Part shown: positions 53,658-61,054 of the stretch, piece after piece
How positions within the stretch are numbered: position 1 is the stretch's first letter
How the letters are laid out: each line of letters begins with the position of its first letter
NCBI RefSeq assembly: GCF_000012965.1
Contig: NC_007575.1
Span: 1,302,001 to 1,366,000 of the forward strand
Length of the DNA stretch: 64,000 nt
Source of the DNA: Sulfurimonas denitrificans DSM 1251
Lineage (GTDB): Bacteria; Campylobacterota; Campylobacteria; Campylobacterales; Sulfurimonadaceae
Direction: 5' to 3'
The notes under the pieces: generated by a model
Seen by the model: only the letters and a program-made list of their open reading frames with translations
The model's database searches: none
What the model was told of the DNA's origin: nothing
Translations under genes and position numbers: made by a program

Positions 53658-54437
53658 CTACTCCTCAATCAATTTATTTCTACGTTGTTCATAAATATCC
53701 CTTAGATATGGATAAAGATCAACTGCATCTTCTCTCATCTTCTCATATTTCTCTTTGTTTAGAGATATAAGATTTACATACTCAATAAATTTTACACTAA
53801 AATACTCTGCTGGAGTATCAGTGAGGGTCCAGTAACCTCTCTTGTCATAATCAATAAATGTAAAGAATGAATCAGGATACATACCCGCTAAATCTCTTAA
53901 ATTTGAAGGCCCAAGAAGAGGCAATACTATATGAGGTCCACTACCAACTCCATAAAAACCAAGTGTCTGCCCAAAATCTTCTTTATGTACTTCAATTTCA
54001 AAATAGTTTTTTGCTGGATCGTACAATCCAACAATACCAACTGTTGTATTTATAATAAATCTGCTTCCCTCTTGTAGTGCATACTGAAATTTGCCTTGCA
54101 ATATATTATTTACAAAACTAACTGGAATATATATATTGTTAAAAAAATTATCTACACTTCTGCGAATCTCTACATGTAGTATATTTGAGTATCCAGTAGC
54201 GACAGGTCTTAAGAAGTACTCATAAGCACCATCATTAAAAGATGTCATAACCCTGTTGTAGCCACTTAGTGGGTCACAAACTTTTTTCACTTCCATCTCA
54301 TTGCTAAATGAATCAAGAAATTCATCATCTTGACTCTGCTCAACAGCTACCTCTTTAGGCTCCACAATGCCCTTTGAACTACATCCGCTTAATCCTATCA
54401 AAATAGTTAGACTAAACAGCATAAAGAGTACTCTCAT
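53658..54437 (-). CDS. mlaA: MlaA (VacJ) outer membrane lipoprotein
   Basis: The 259-residue lipoprotein has lipobox LIGLSGCSSKG (Cys about residue 19) and the MlaA signature CDPLSGYNRVMTSFNDGAYEYFLRPVATGYSNI, read in segments, then NNFFNNIYIPVSFVNNILQGKF-like text, FIINTTVGIVGLYDPA, EDFGQTLGFYGVGSGPHIVLPLLGPSNLRDLAG. MlaA removes mislocalised phospholipids from the outer leaflet. The recR gene precedes it by 1 base on the same strand. Confidence 0.94.
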   Translation of the reverse strand: MRVLFMLFSLTILIGLSGCSSKGIVEPKEVAVEQSQDDEFLDSFSNEMEVKKVCDPLSGYNRVMTSFNDGAYEYFLRPVATGYSNILHVEIRRSVDNFFNNIYIPVSFVNNILQGKFQYALQEGSRFIINTTVGIVGLYDPAKNYFEIEVHKEDFGQTLGFYGVGSGPHIVLPLLGPSNLRDLAGMYPDSFFTFIDYDKRGYWTLTDTPAEYFSVKFIEYVNLISLNKEKYEKMREDAVDLYPYLRDIYEQRRNKLIEE

Positions 54438-54438
54438 A

Positions 54439-55008
54439 TTATACCTTCACTCTGTCTATTAATGCTCTACTTAAAGATAATAAATCAATATTTTCTAAGC
54501 TTACTCCAGTTGGTACTCCTTGAGCAATTTTTGAAAAGTTTATAGTAAAATCACTTAATTTATCTTCAATATATAGTATAACAGCATCATTTGCAATAGA
54601 TGGCGTTAATGCAAAAACAATCTCCTCAACGCCATTTTTAACTAAACTCTCTAAACCAGAAAGGTTAAAGTTTTCAAGTGAATCCAAAACAAAATACCTT
54701 CCATCAAAAAGTCTGTTTTCTTCTAAAAGAAGAATGTCTTTTGCATTTTCAACAATACAAAGAAGTGTCTCATCCCTGCTCTCATCACAACATATAAAGC
54801 AGAGTTCATCCTCACTCATGCCACCACACGCTGCGCACTGTTTAATGCTTCCTAGTGCTTCTTCTATAGCATGGGCTATCTTTATACCAACAAAACTATT
54901 TTTCATAACAATATGATAAGCTAGTCTTATTGCTGATTTTTTGCCAATTGTTGGAAGCTCTTGAAATGCTTCAACTAGTTTATTGAACTTCTCTAAAGAT
55001 TCACTCAT
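54439..55008 (-). CDS. recR: recombination mediator RecR
   Basis: The 189-residue protein has the RecR N-terminal helix-hairpin-helix LPTIGKKSAIRLAYHIV, a Cys4 zinc finger (QCAACGGMSEDELCFICCDESRD), and the Toprim domain (LCIVENAKDILLLEENRLFDGRYFVL). RecR loads RecA on single-stranded gaps with RecO. It is slightly shorter than the usual 198-200 residues. It is the first or second gene of the run mltA-recR-mlaA-mlaC-RND, with gaps of 4, 1, 2 and 6 bases. Confidence 0.95.
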   Translation of the reverse strand: MSESLEKFNKLVEAFQELPTIGKKSAIRLAYHIVMKNSFVGIKIAHAIEEALGSIKQCAACGGMSEDELCFICCDESRDETLLCIVENAKDILLLEENRLFDGRYFVLDSLENFNLSGLESLVKNGVEEIVFALTPSIANDAVILYIEDKLSDFTINFSKIAQGVPTGVSLENIDLLSLSRALIDRVKV

Positions 55009-55012
55009 AATA

Positions 55013-56173
55013 TTAAGACTCTTTTTTTGGCAACAATATCCACAACTTTAGAGGTGCTTTTAACTTTCCAGCACTTTGTCCAGCCTCATCTCCATAACCA
55101 AAAAACAGATCAGCTCTAACACTCCCTTTTATGGCCCCGCCTGTATCTTGAGCTATTACAATTCTATTTAAATCTCTCTCTTTTGTATCTGCGCTCATAT
55201 AGAGCATACTACCAAGAGGCAGATAACTTTGGTCAACTGCAACAGAACGTTTTGGAGTCAAAACAATACCTAGTGCACCAGATGCTGGTTTTGCTCTTTT
55301 TTTGAAAAAAACTTTAGAATCATTATGATGAAGAAGCTCATCTACACGTGATGGGTTTTTATCGCACCAATTTTTAATACCACTCATAGAAGCCTCGGCA
55401 TAACTCATCTCACCTGCATTTATAAGATATTTTCCAATAGAACTATATTTGTGTCCGTTTAAATTATCAAAACCGACATAGATAACCTCGCCGCTATCCA
55501 ATAAAACTCTTCCTGAACCTTGCACTTCTAAGAAGAATAAATCTATTCTAGAATCTACATAACAGACAATATCTGCATCAATTTTTCGATTACTTAACTC
55601 TTTTCTTGAGTAGTATGGAACTACCTTGTTTCCCTCTTTACGTCCTCTTAATCTATAATTTTTCAGCTCTGGATACTGTTGTGTAAAATTAACAACTAAA
55701 AGATCTCTTGGAGTTGAATAAACTGGATAGATATATGGCTCTTTTTTACTCAAAGATCCTCTTAAGAGAGGTTCATAATATCCTGTTAAGAGCCCATCAC
55801 CGTCTCTGTTTGTCATATCAACTTGGTATGGTGAAAATTTTTCTATAAAAAAACTTTTTGCATCATTTACTCTACTTGCTTCTTGGCATAACTCTTTATA
55901 AAGTGATTTTGTTTTTATTGTGTTACAACTATTTACAAAAGAGTTTAGAGCATCTATGTAATCTTCACTCTCCCAATCTGGAAGCTCTTCAAAACTGCTT
56001 TTTATAAACTCAGTATTTGGCATAGTTTCAAATGTTATTTTCTCAGGCTTTGCTTTAACTACTCCTGTAATTATAGGGTCTTCTATAATAGGTTTGGAAA
56101 TAGGCATTGTTGGTTCTTTAGAACATCCTAGAAATAGTAAAATCGTAATTAAGTAGAGTATATTTTTTTTCAT
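55013..56173 (-). CDS. mltA: membrane-bound lytic murein transglycosylase A
   Basis: The 386-residue lipoprotein (lipobox ILLFLGCSKEP, Cys about residue 17) has the MltA barrel signatures LTGYYEPLLRGS, YPVYSTPRDL, YSRKELSNRKID, FLEVQGSGRVLLDSGEVIYVGFDNLNGHKY in pieces, and the C-terminal 3D domain with IAQDTGGAIKGSVRADLFFGYGDEAG, containing the catalytic Asp. MltA cleaves glycan strands to 1,6-anhydro products at the outer membrane. It precedes recR by 4 bases. Confidence 0.95.
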   Translation of the reverse strand: MKKNILYLITILLFLGCSKEPTMPISKPIIEDPIITGVVKAKPEKITFETMPNTEFIKSSFEELPDWESEDYIDALNSFVNSCNTIKTKSLYKELCQEASRVNDAKSFFIEKFSPYQVDMTNRDGDGLLTGYYEPLLRGSLSKKEPYIYPVYSTPRDLLVVNFTQQYPELKNYRLRGRKEGNKVVPYYSRKELSNRKIDADIVCYVDSRIDLFFLEVQGSGRVLLDSGEVIYVGFDNLNGHKYSSIGKYLINAGEMSYAEASMSGIKNWCDKNPSRVDELLHHNDSKVFFKKRAKPASGALGIVLTPKRSVAVDQSYLPLGSMLYMSADTKERDLNRIVIAQDTGGAIKGSVRADLFFGYGDEAGQSAGKLKAPLKLWILLPKKES

Positions 56174-56272
56174 AAGTGCAATTATACCAAATCACTCTAA
56201 GTATATGAACATTAAATATTTAACGATATAATTGCCAAAAAATTCTAAAGAGTTGGGGTATTAATTACAATT

Positions 56273-57394
56273 ATGAAAGATTTAAGCTATTACGAAATTT
56301 TAGAAATCTCACAAGATGCAGATCAAACAACAATAAAAAAAGCTTATAGAAAAATGGCAAAAATATATCATCCTGATAAAAATCCAGGGGATAATGAAGC
56401 TGAACACAAGTTTAAACTATGCAATGAAGCCTATCAATGCTTAAGCGATGATAAACAAAAAAGCATCTATGACAGATATGGCAAAGAGGGTCTATCTGGA
56501 ATGAGTGGTCGTGGCCGCTCATCTGGTGGATTTGATGATTTAGGCTCTATTTTTGAAGAGATGTTTAGTGGTTTTGGTGGCTCATCACGTCGTCGTCAAA
56601 ACCCTGCAGAGATGGAAAAATATAATCTTGACATGAACGTAGATATGAAAATTAGCTTTAATGAGGCAATTTTTGGGTGTGAAAAGGATATAGAGTATAA
56701 ATATAAAAACTCTTGTAAAAGTTGTAGTGGCACAGGTGCAAAAGATGGCAAACTCTCTACATGTACTGGGTGCAGAGGACAAGGTCAAGTCTTTATGAAG
56801 CAAGGTTTTATGACATTTTCTCAAACCTGTCCAACATGCCAAGGAACAGGTTCAGCACCCTCAGCTCCATGTGATAGCTGTAGTGCAAAAGGCTACCTTG
56901 AAGAGAAAGGAGATGTCACTATAAAAATTCCAAAAGGGATTGATAATGGTAACCGCCTAAGAGTCTCTGGAAAAGGAAATATCGGTAAGAGAGGCACTAG
57001 GGGTGATTTATATGTAACTTTTAGTGTTAAGGCTGATAAACACTTTCAGAGAGAGGGTAATGATGTCTATATAGCAATTCCTGTCTTTTTCACTCAAGCA
57101 GTAGCTGGAGATACACTAAATATCCCATCTCTAACTGGTGAGCTAGAGTTAAAACTAGATATTGGAACTAAAGATAAGCAGCACTTTACGTTTAAAGGTG
57201 AAGGTGTAGATGATGTTCATGGTCATGGCAAGGGAAATCTGATTGCTCAAGTAAATATAACTTATCCTAAAAAATTAAGTGATGAACAGCGTGCACTGCT
57301 AAGTAAACTCCAAGAGTCTTTTGGTATAGAATCAAAACCACATGAGAGTGTATTGGATTCGGCAATTGATAAGATGAAAAACTGGTTTAAATAG
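56273..57394 (+). CDS. dnaJ: chaperone DnaJ
   Basis: The 373-residue Hsp40 has a J domain (residues 3-70, HPD in KIYHPDKNPG), a Gly/Phe region (about 75-110), a zinc domain with four CxxCxGxG-type repeats (CKSCSGTG, CTGCRGQG, CPTCQGTG, CDSCSAKG), and C-terminal substrate-binding domains ending in the usual dimer region. In the last repeat the final Gly pattern is relaxed. It stimulates DnaK ATPase. No dnaK or grpE adjoins it. There is no obvious Shine-Dalgarno. Confidence 0.97.
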   Translation: MKDLSYYEILEISQDADQTTIKKAYRKMAKIYHPDKNPGDNEAEHKFKLCNEAYQCLSDDKQKSIYDRYGKEGLSGMSGRGRSSGGFDDLGSIFEEMFSGFGGSSRRRQNPAEMEKYNLDMNVDMKISFNEAIFGCEKDIEYKYKNSCKSCSGTGAKDGKLSTCTGCRGQGQVFMKQGFMTFSQTCPTCQGTGSAPSAPCDSCSAKGYLEEKGDVTIKIPKGIDNGNRLRVSGKGNIGKRGTRGDLYVTFSVKADKHFQREGNDVYIAIPVFFTQAVAGDTLNIPSLTGELELKLDIGTKDKQHFTFKGEGVDDVHGHGKGNLIAQVNITYPKKLSDEQRALLSKLQESFGIESKPHESVLDSAIDKMKNWFK

Positions 57395-57406
57395 ATTTAA
57401 ATATTA

Positions 57407-57438
57407 GAGAGAGCTTGCCATATACTTCATGCTCTCTC
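57407..57438 (+). terminator. hairpin downstream of dnaJ
   Basis: GAGAGAGC (57407-57414) pairs perfectly with GCTCTCTC (57431-57438) around a 16-base loop, 13 bases after the dnaJ stop. Only four T follow, after AAAA, so termination strength is uncertain. Confidence 0.5.
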
Positions 57439-57497
57439 ATAAAAACTTTTCGAGTTCAAAACTATATGTAAACTACATAAACAAAAAATTGCGACAC

Positions 57498-57656
57498 TTT
57501 TATTGCTAAGTTTTATATAATCTCAAAAAGATTCTATTATATGTCATGTCGTAAAAAAACTATACAAATCACTCTAACTTGTCAATTATAATCAAACTCT
57601 AAATATAGTTATGAAGCACTTAGCAATAAAATAGATAATCTTACGATTCTATTTTT
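57498..57656 (+). other. intergenic region with a 13-bp inverted repeat, promoter-like and terminator-like signals; candidate small RNA
   Basis: TTTTATTGCTAAG (57498-57510) recurs inverted as CTTAGCAATAAAA (57619-57631), 108 bases apart. Inside lie a TATAAT (57516-57521) and, at the end, a hairpin (ATAG and AATC in 57631-57640 pairing with GATT and CTAT, 57645-57652) followed by five T. Together these could mark a short plus-strand transcript of about 130 bases between dnaJ and the convergent rhodanese gene. There is no open reading frame of note. It may also be only AT-rich spacer. Confidence 0.3.
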
Positions 57657-57663
57657 CATCTGC

Positions 57664-58143
57664 TTACTTTGTTGTTAATGCAGTCACACCAAAACCTGTT
57701 TTTACGCTATAACCAGCCTTTGCCCAGTCCTGAATCCCGCCTTTGAGATTTTTAGCATTTTTATACCCCATTCTTTTGAGTGTTTGTGCCGCCAATGCAC
57801 CACGTCCGCCGTTTCTGCAATATGTAACAATCGTGTTGTTTTTATCTTGAATTTTACTTAGCACTTCCCACTCTAAATTACCACGAGTAATTGAAACAGT
57901 ATTAACAGAAACAAAATCATCAAAAAGATACCCTTCTGCTCTTTGCTCAGACTCTCTTACATCCAGAATAACAACACTCTCTTCATTCTCAAACATACTT
58001 TTGAGCTCTAGGGGAGTTATTTCTCTAGCCTCTTTTTTTGCTTCATTTATAAGCGCCATTTTTGCATCTTCCTCTGCAAAAAGAGATGAAGACGCAAAAA
58101 GTAATCCTGCGCAAAAGAGACAATTTGCTATAGTTTTTTTCAT
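57664..58143 (-). CDS. periplasmic rhodanese-domain protein
   Basis: 159 residues from the ATG at 58143 (an in-frame ATG at 58182 adds 13 charged residues that would spoil the signal peptide). The signal peptide is KKTIANCLFCAGLLFASSSLFA. The rhodanese domain (about 30-150) has SVVILDVRESEQRAEGY and the active-site loop TYCRNGGRGALAAQTLKRMGY with a catalytic Cys. Single-domain rhodaneses bind or transfer sulfane sulfur. The ArsR-type gene is divergent, with an inverted repeat between, so regulation by it is likely. Confidence 0.88.
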   Translation of the reverse strand: MKKTIANCLFCAGLLFASSSLFAEEDAKMALINEAKKEAREITPLELKSMFENEESVVILDVRESEQRAEGYLFDDFVSVNTVSITRGNLEWEVLSKIQDKNNTIVTYCRNGGRGALAAQTLKRMGYKNAKNLKGGIQDWAKAGYSVKTGFGVTALTTK

Positions 58144-58171
58144 TTTTTTCCTTTCTAAAAATCCATTTGCA

Positions 58172-58193
58172 TATTTAGGCATTTAACTAAATA
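58172..58193. promoter_or_regulatory. inverted repeat between the rhodanese and ArsR genes; candidate operator
   Basis: TATTTAG (58172-58178) and CTAAATA (58187-58193) form a perfect 7-8-7 inverted repeat in the 96-base gap between the two divergent genes. Dimeric ArsR-type repressors bind such repeats, often in their own promoters. Confidence 0.5.
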
Positions 58194-58239
58194 CGTTTTG
58201 TATGGTATAATTATTTCAACTCTTTGTCAAGGAAAAGAA

Positions 58240-58614
58240 ATGTTGGATATGCAACAAAAAATAAAAATTTTTAAAGCTCTTGGTAATGAAACACGTTTTT
58301 TGATTTTTAAAAATGTCTTTACGGGAGGTTATGTTTGCTCTATTGATGATAAAAATGCCAAAATAGAAGCAAATCCACATGCTACATGTGTAACAACTAT
58401 AGCTAAACATTTTGATTTTTCCATGCCTACAATCTCTAAACATCTACAGCTGCTTCGTGAGGCAAATGTTATAAAAATGCAAAAAAAAGCAAATAAGATA
58501 TATATTGAGCCAAATATAGAGACTATTAGGGAGCTTGGTGGTTGTTTTACAAAGTTGGTTGAAAATTTTGAAACAGACAGAGAACTCTTCTTTGATGATA
58601 TTGTTTTAAAATAG
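58240..58614 (+). CDS. ArsR-family transcriptional regulator
   Basis: 124 residues from the ATG at 58240, which has AAGGAAAAG before it. The winged helix has IFKALGNETRFLIFKNVF, the recognition helix FSMPTISKHLQLLREANVI and the wing KMQKKANKIYIE. Three cysteines (in GGYVCSID, HATCVTTI and GGCFTK) could bind metal or sense sulfane sulfur by disulfide or persulfide formation, as in BigR/SqrR, but the spacing does not exactly match a class I recall. The divergent rhodanese gene favours sulfur sensing (inference). Confidence 0.85.
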   Translation: MLDMQQKIKIFKALGNETRFLIFKNVFTGGYVCSIDDKNAKIEANPHATCVTTIAKHFDFSMPTISKHLQLLREANVIKMQKKANKIYIEPNIETIRELGGCFTKLVENFETDRELFFDDIVLK

Positions 58615-58658
58615 GCTTTGTGATAAACTTTTATATTTTAACAAAAGAGAAATTTTAA

Positions 58659-59249
58659 ATGAACAAAGAACATCTTACGAACAAACTATCTTCTTTAGCA
58701 CTCTCGATGTTTAGAAAAGATTTCTTTGGCATTTTTCATGGCTCTATATCTGCTAAGACTGAATCCAATCGCTTTATCATAAATACAAAAGAGGCTATTT
58801 TTGATGCACTTGACAACTCTTCACTTATAGAGCTTTACTACAAAAAGGATTATCGCTGGAATCAAGCAAGCATTGACTCCAATATACATCATAGTATCTA
58901 TTCACAGATATCTGATGCAAAATTTATCTGCTTTAGCATGCCGCCATTTACAACCGCTTACTCATTAGACCACAATGTAATAATTCCACGAGACTATTTT
59001 GGATACAGTGAAATAGGCTCAATTGATATATTTGATCCTAGAAATTTTGATGATTGGTATGAGCGCGCAAGTAGCGAAATTGCTTACTATTTTCAAAGTA
59101 AAAAGAGCGACATAATGGTTATTCGTGGTTATGGAGTTTATACCTACAATAGAGATATCCATGAGATGGCAAAAAAAATTGCAATCCTAGAGAAAAGTTG
59201 CAGACTTCTTCTCTTAGACAATGCACAAAAAGACTCATCTTTTGATTAA
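58659..59249 (+). CDS. class II aldolase/adducin-like protein lacking the metal ligands
   Basis: The 196-residue protein follows the class II aldolase fold: FFGIFHGSISAK near the start, IHHSIYSQISDAKFICFSMPPFTTAYSLDH where active members have xHxHPP, PRDYFGYSEIGS, and MVIRGYGVYTYNRDIHEMAKKIAILEKSC where active members have GHG. The three zinc histidines are replaced (HxH by FSM, GHG by GYG), so aldolase chemistry is unlikely; it may be a binding or structural relative. It overlaps the convergent bioA gene by 4 bases. Confidence 0.75.
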   Translation: MNKEHLTNKLSSLALSMFRKDFFGIFHGSISAKTESNRFIINTKEAIFDALDNSSLIELYYKKDYRWNQASIDSNIHHSIYSQISDAKFICFSMPPFTTAYSLDHNVIIPRDYFGYSEIGSIDIFDPRNFDDWYERASSEIAYYFQSKKSDIMVIRGYGVYTYNRDIHEMAKKIAILEKSCRLLLLDNAQKDSSFD

Positions 59250-60544
59250 GAGAGCTCTTTTATAGCCTCGTATGCAACTTGCATCATCTTTTTTATCTCA
59301 TCATTTGTAATAATATAAGGCGGCATAAAATAGACTACATGTCCAAGAGGGCGCAGCAGCACACCATTTTTTAAACCATATTCATAGACTTTAAGACCTA
59401 TTCTATCTTTTGAATCATATCCTTTAAGTTCAACTGCGCAAACCATTCCTGTTTGTCTGATTGATAAAACATTTTTTAGCGTTTTAAATTTTAAAAGTTC
59501 CTCTGCCATATAGTTTGCTATCTCTTGATTTTTTTCTATAATATTTTCATTTTCAAAAATATCCAAAGTTGCATTTGCAGCTGCACATGCAAGTGCATTT
59601 CCTGTATAACTGTGAGAGTGCAAGAAGGCTCTGTTTTCGCTATAATCACAATAAAAAGAGGTATAAATCTCATCTGTTGTTAGTACAACAGATAGCGGGA
59701 GATAGCCACCTGTAAGCCCTTTTGATAAAATGAGAAAATCAGGTGTTATGTTAGCGCTCTTACATGCAAACATATCTCCACTTCTTCCAAAACCAACCAT
59801 CACTTCATCGGTTATAAGATGTATATCATATCTATTGCAGATTTCTCGTACTAAAATTAAAAACTCTTTATGGTACATGTGCATATATCCAGCACCTTGT
59901 ATCAGCGGTTCTAGTATTATTGCACTAATCTCTTTAGCTCTTTTTTCACATAATTTTTCAAACTCGCATGCGGCTTCTCTTGCAGCTTCTATACTCATAT
60001 CTTTTGGTACGGGGGTTTGGATACTTTGGATTAAGAGCGGTTTATATGTATCTTTATAGAGCTTGACATCTCCAACACTAAGAGCGCCAATTGTCTCTCC
60101 ATGATAAGAGTTAGTTAATGAGACAAAAATATTTTTCTCTTTTTGATTATTTTTATGCGTATGAAAACTCATCTTTAGAGCAACTTCAACTCCACTTGAG
60201 CCATTATCTGCATAAAAACATTTTTCAAGTCCATCTGGAGTGAGTTTAACTAATCTCTCAGAGAGTCTAACAACTTGCTCATGTGTAAATCCAGCCAATA
60301 TTACGTGCTCTAATGTGTCTAATTGCTCTTTTATCTTCTCATTTATATAACTGTTAGTATGTCCAAAAATATTAACCCACCAGCTACTAATAGCATCTAT
60401 GTAAAGATTGCCATCAAAATCTTCTAAATAAACTCCATAAGCTTTTTTTATAGGAATAAGAGGAAGTGTTTCATGGTCTTTCATTTGAGTACAAGGATGC
60501 CATAAAACAGCCAAATCTCTCTTTTTTAACTCTTCATTATTCAT
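59246..60544 (-). CDS. bioA: adenosylmethionine-8-amino-7-oxononanoate aminotransferase
   Basis: The 432-residue class III aminotransferase makes 7,8-diaminopelargonate in biotin synthesis. BioA-specific text includes LWHPCTQMKDHETLPLIPI, DAISSWWVNIFGH, and the PLP features YADNGSSGVEVALKMSFH, LITDEVMVGFGRSG, and Schiff-base lysine in LILSKGLTGGYLPLS. Its product feeds the biotin needed by OadA (about 31 kb away). It overlaps the preceding hypothetical gene by 4 bases (ATGA-type). Confidence 0.94.
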   Translation of the reverse strand: MNNEELKKRDLAVLWHPCTQMKDHETLPLIPIKKAYGVYLEDFDGNLYIDAISSWWVNIFGHTNSYINEKIKEQLDTLEHVILAGFTHEQVVRLSERLVKLTPDGLEKCFYADNGSSGVEVALKMSFHTHKNNQKEKNIFVSLTNSYHGETIGALSVGDVKLYKDTYKPLLIQSIQTPVPKDMSIEAAREAACEFEKLCEKRAKEISAIILEPLIQGAGYMHMYHKEFLILVREICNRYDIHLITDEVMVGFGRSGDMFACKSANITPDFLILSKGLTGGYLPLSVVLTTDEIYTSFYCDYSENRAFLHSHSYTGNALACAAANATLDIFENENIIEKNQEIANYMAEELLKFKTLKNVLSIRQTGMVCAVELKGYDSKDRIGLKVYEYGLKNGVLLRPLGHVVYFMPPYIITNDEIKKMMQVAYEAIKELS

Positions 60545-60888
60545 TTTGAAGAGGCTGCTTTATACTCATCTGTAACACTCAAGTCAACACATGTAAGCAA
60601 GCCATATAAATCTATTTCTAAGCCACTAACATCAAATAACTCTTCGCCCTCTTCACCTAAAAAGATAAATTTTTCATATTTATGATTTGATTTATCAATA
60701 TATTTTGAATAAACGACATAGTGAGCATCTTTGATTTCACTAATTTTAGAACATAAATCAATATATTTCTTACATGTTTTATCAATATTTTTAAGCTCTA
60801 AGATATCAGACTGAATAGTGTTTAAAAGCACTTCTGGCAATTTTGGAAGCTTTTCTTTAATATTTAAATATTTCTCAACATCTCTCAT
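60541..60888 (-). CDS. hypothetical protein
   Basis: 115 residues from the ATG at 60888, which follows an AAAAGGA ribosome site and a -10-like TATACT on the minus strand (60908-60903). It appears soluble, with a helical N-half (KLPEVLLNTIQSDILELKNIDKTCKKYIDLCSKI) and a beta-rich C-half. Its stop overlaps the bioA start, so it is cotranscribed with bioA. No family is recognised and no function is proposed. Confidence 0.65.
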   Translation of the reverse strand: MRDVEKYLNIKEKLPKLPEVLLNTIQSDILELKNIDKTCKKYIDLCSKISEIKDAHYVVYSKYIDKSNHKYEKFIFLGEEGEELFDVSGLEIDLYGLLTCVDLSVTDEYKAASSK

Positions 60889-61054
60889 CAAAAATCCTTT
60901 TTAGTATAAGTTATATGATTCTACAATTTTTTCATTTACTCTCATCTTAAGTTTATAAACCAACTATTTTATAGTGGCATAACTGCTCTTTATCAAGGTT
61001 TAATACGAATTTACCTAAAATTACAGAAATATCACGCACAAGGCTCTAAACTCA

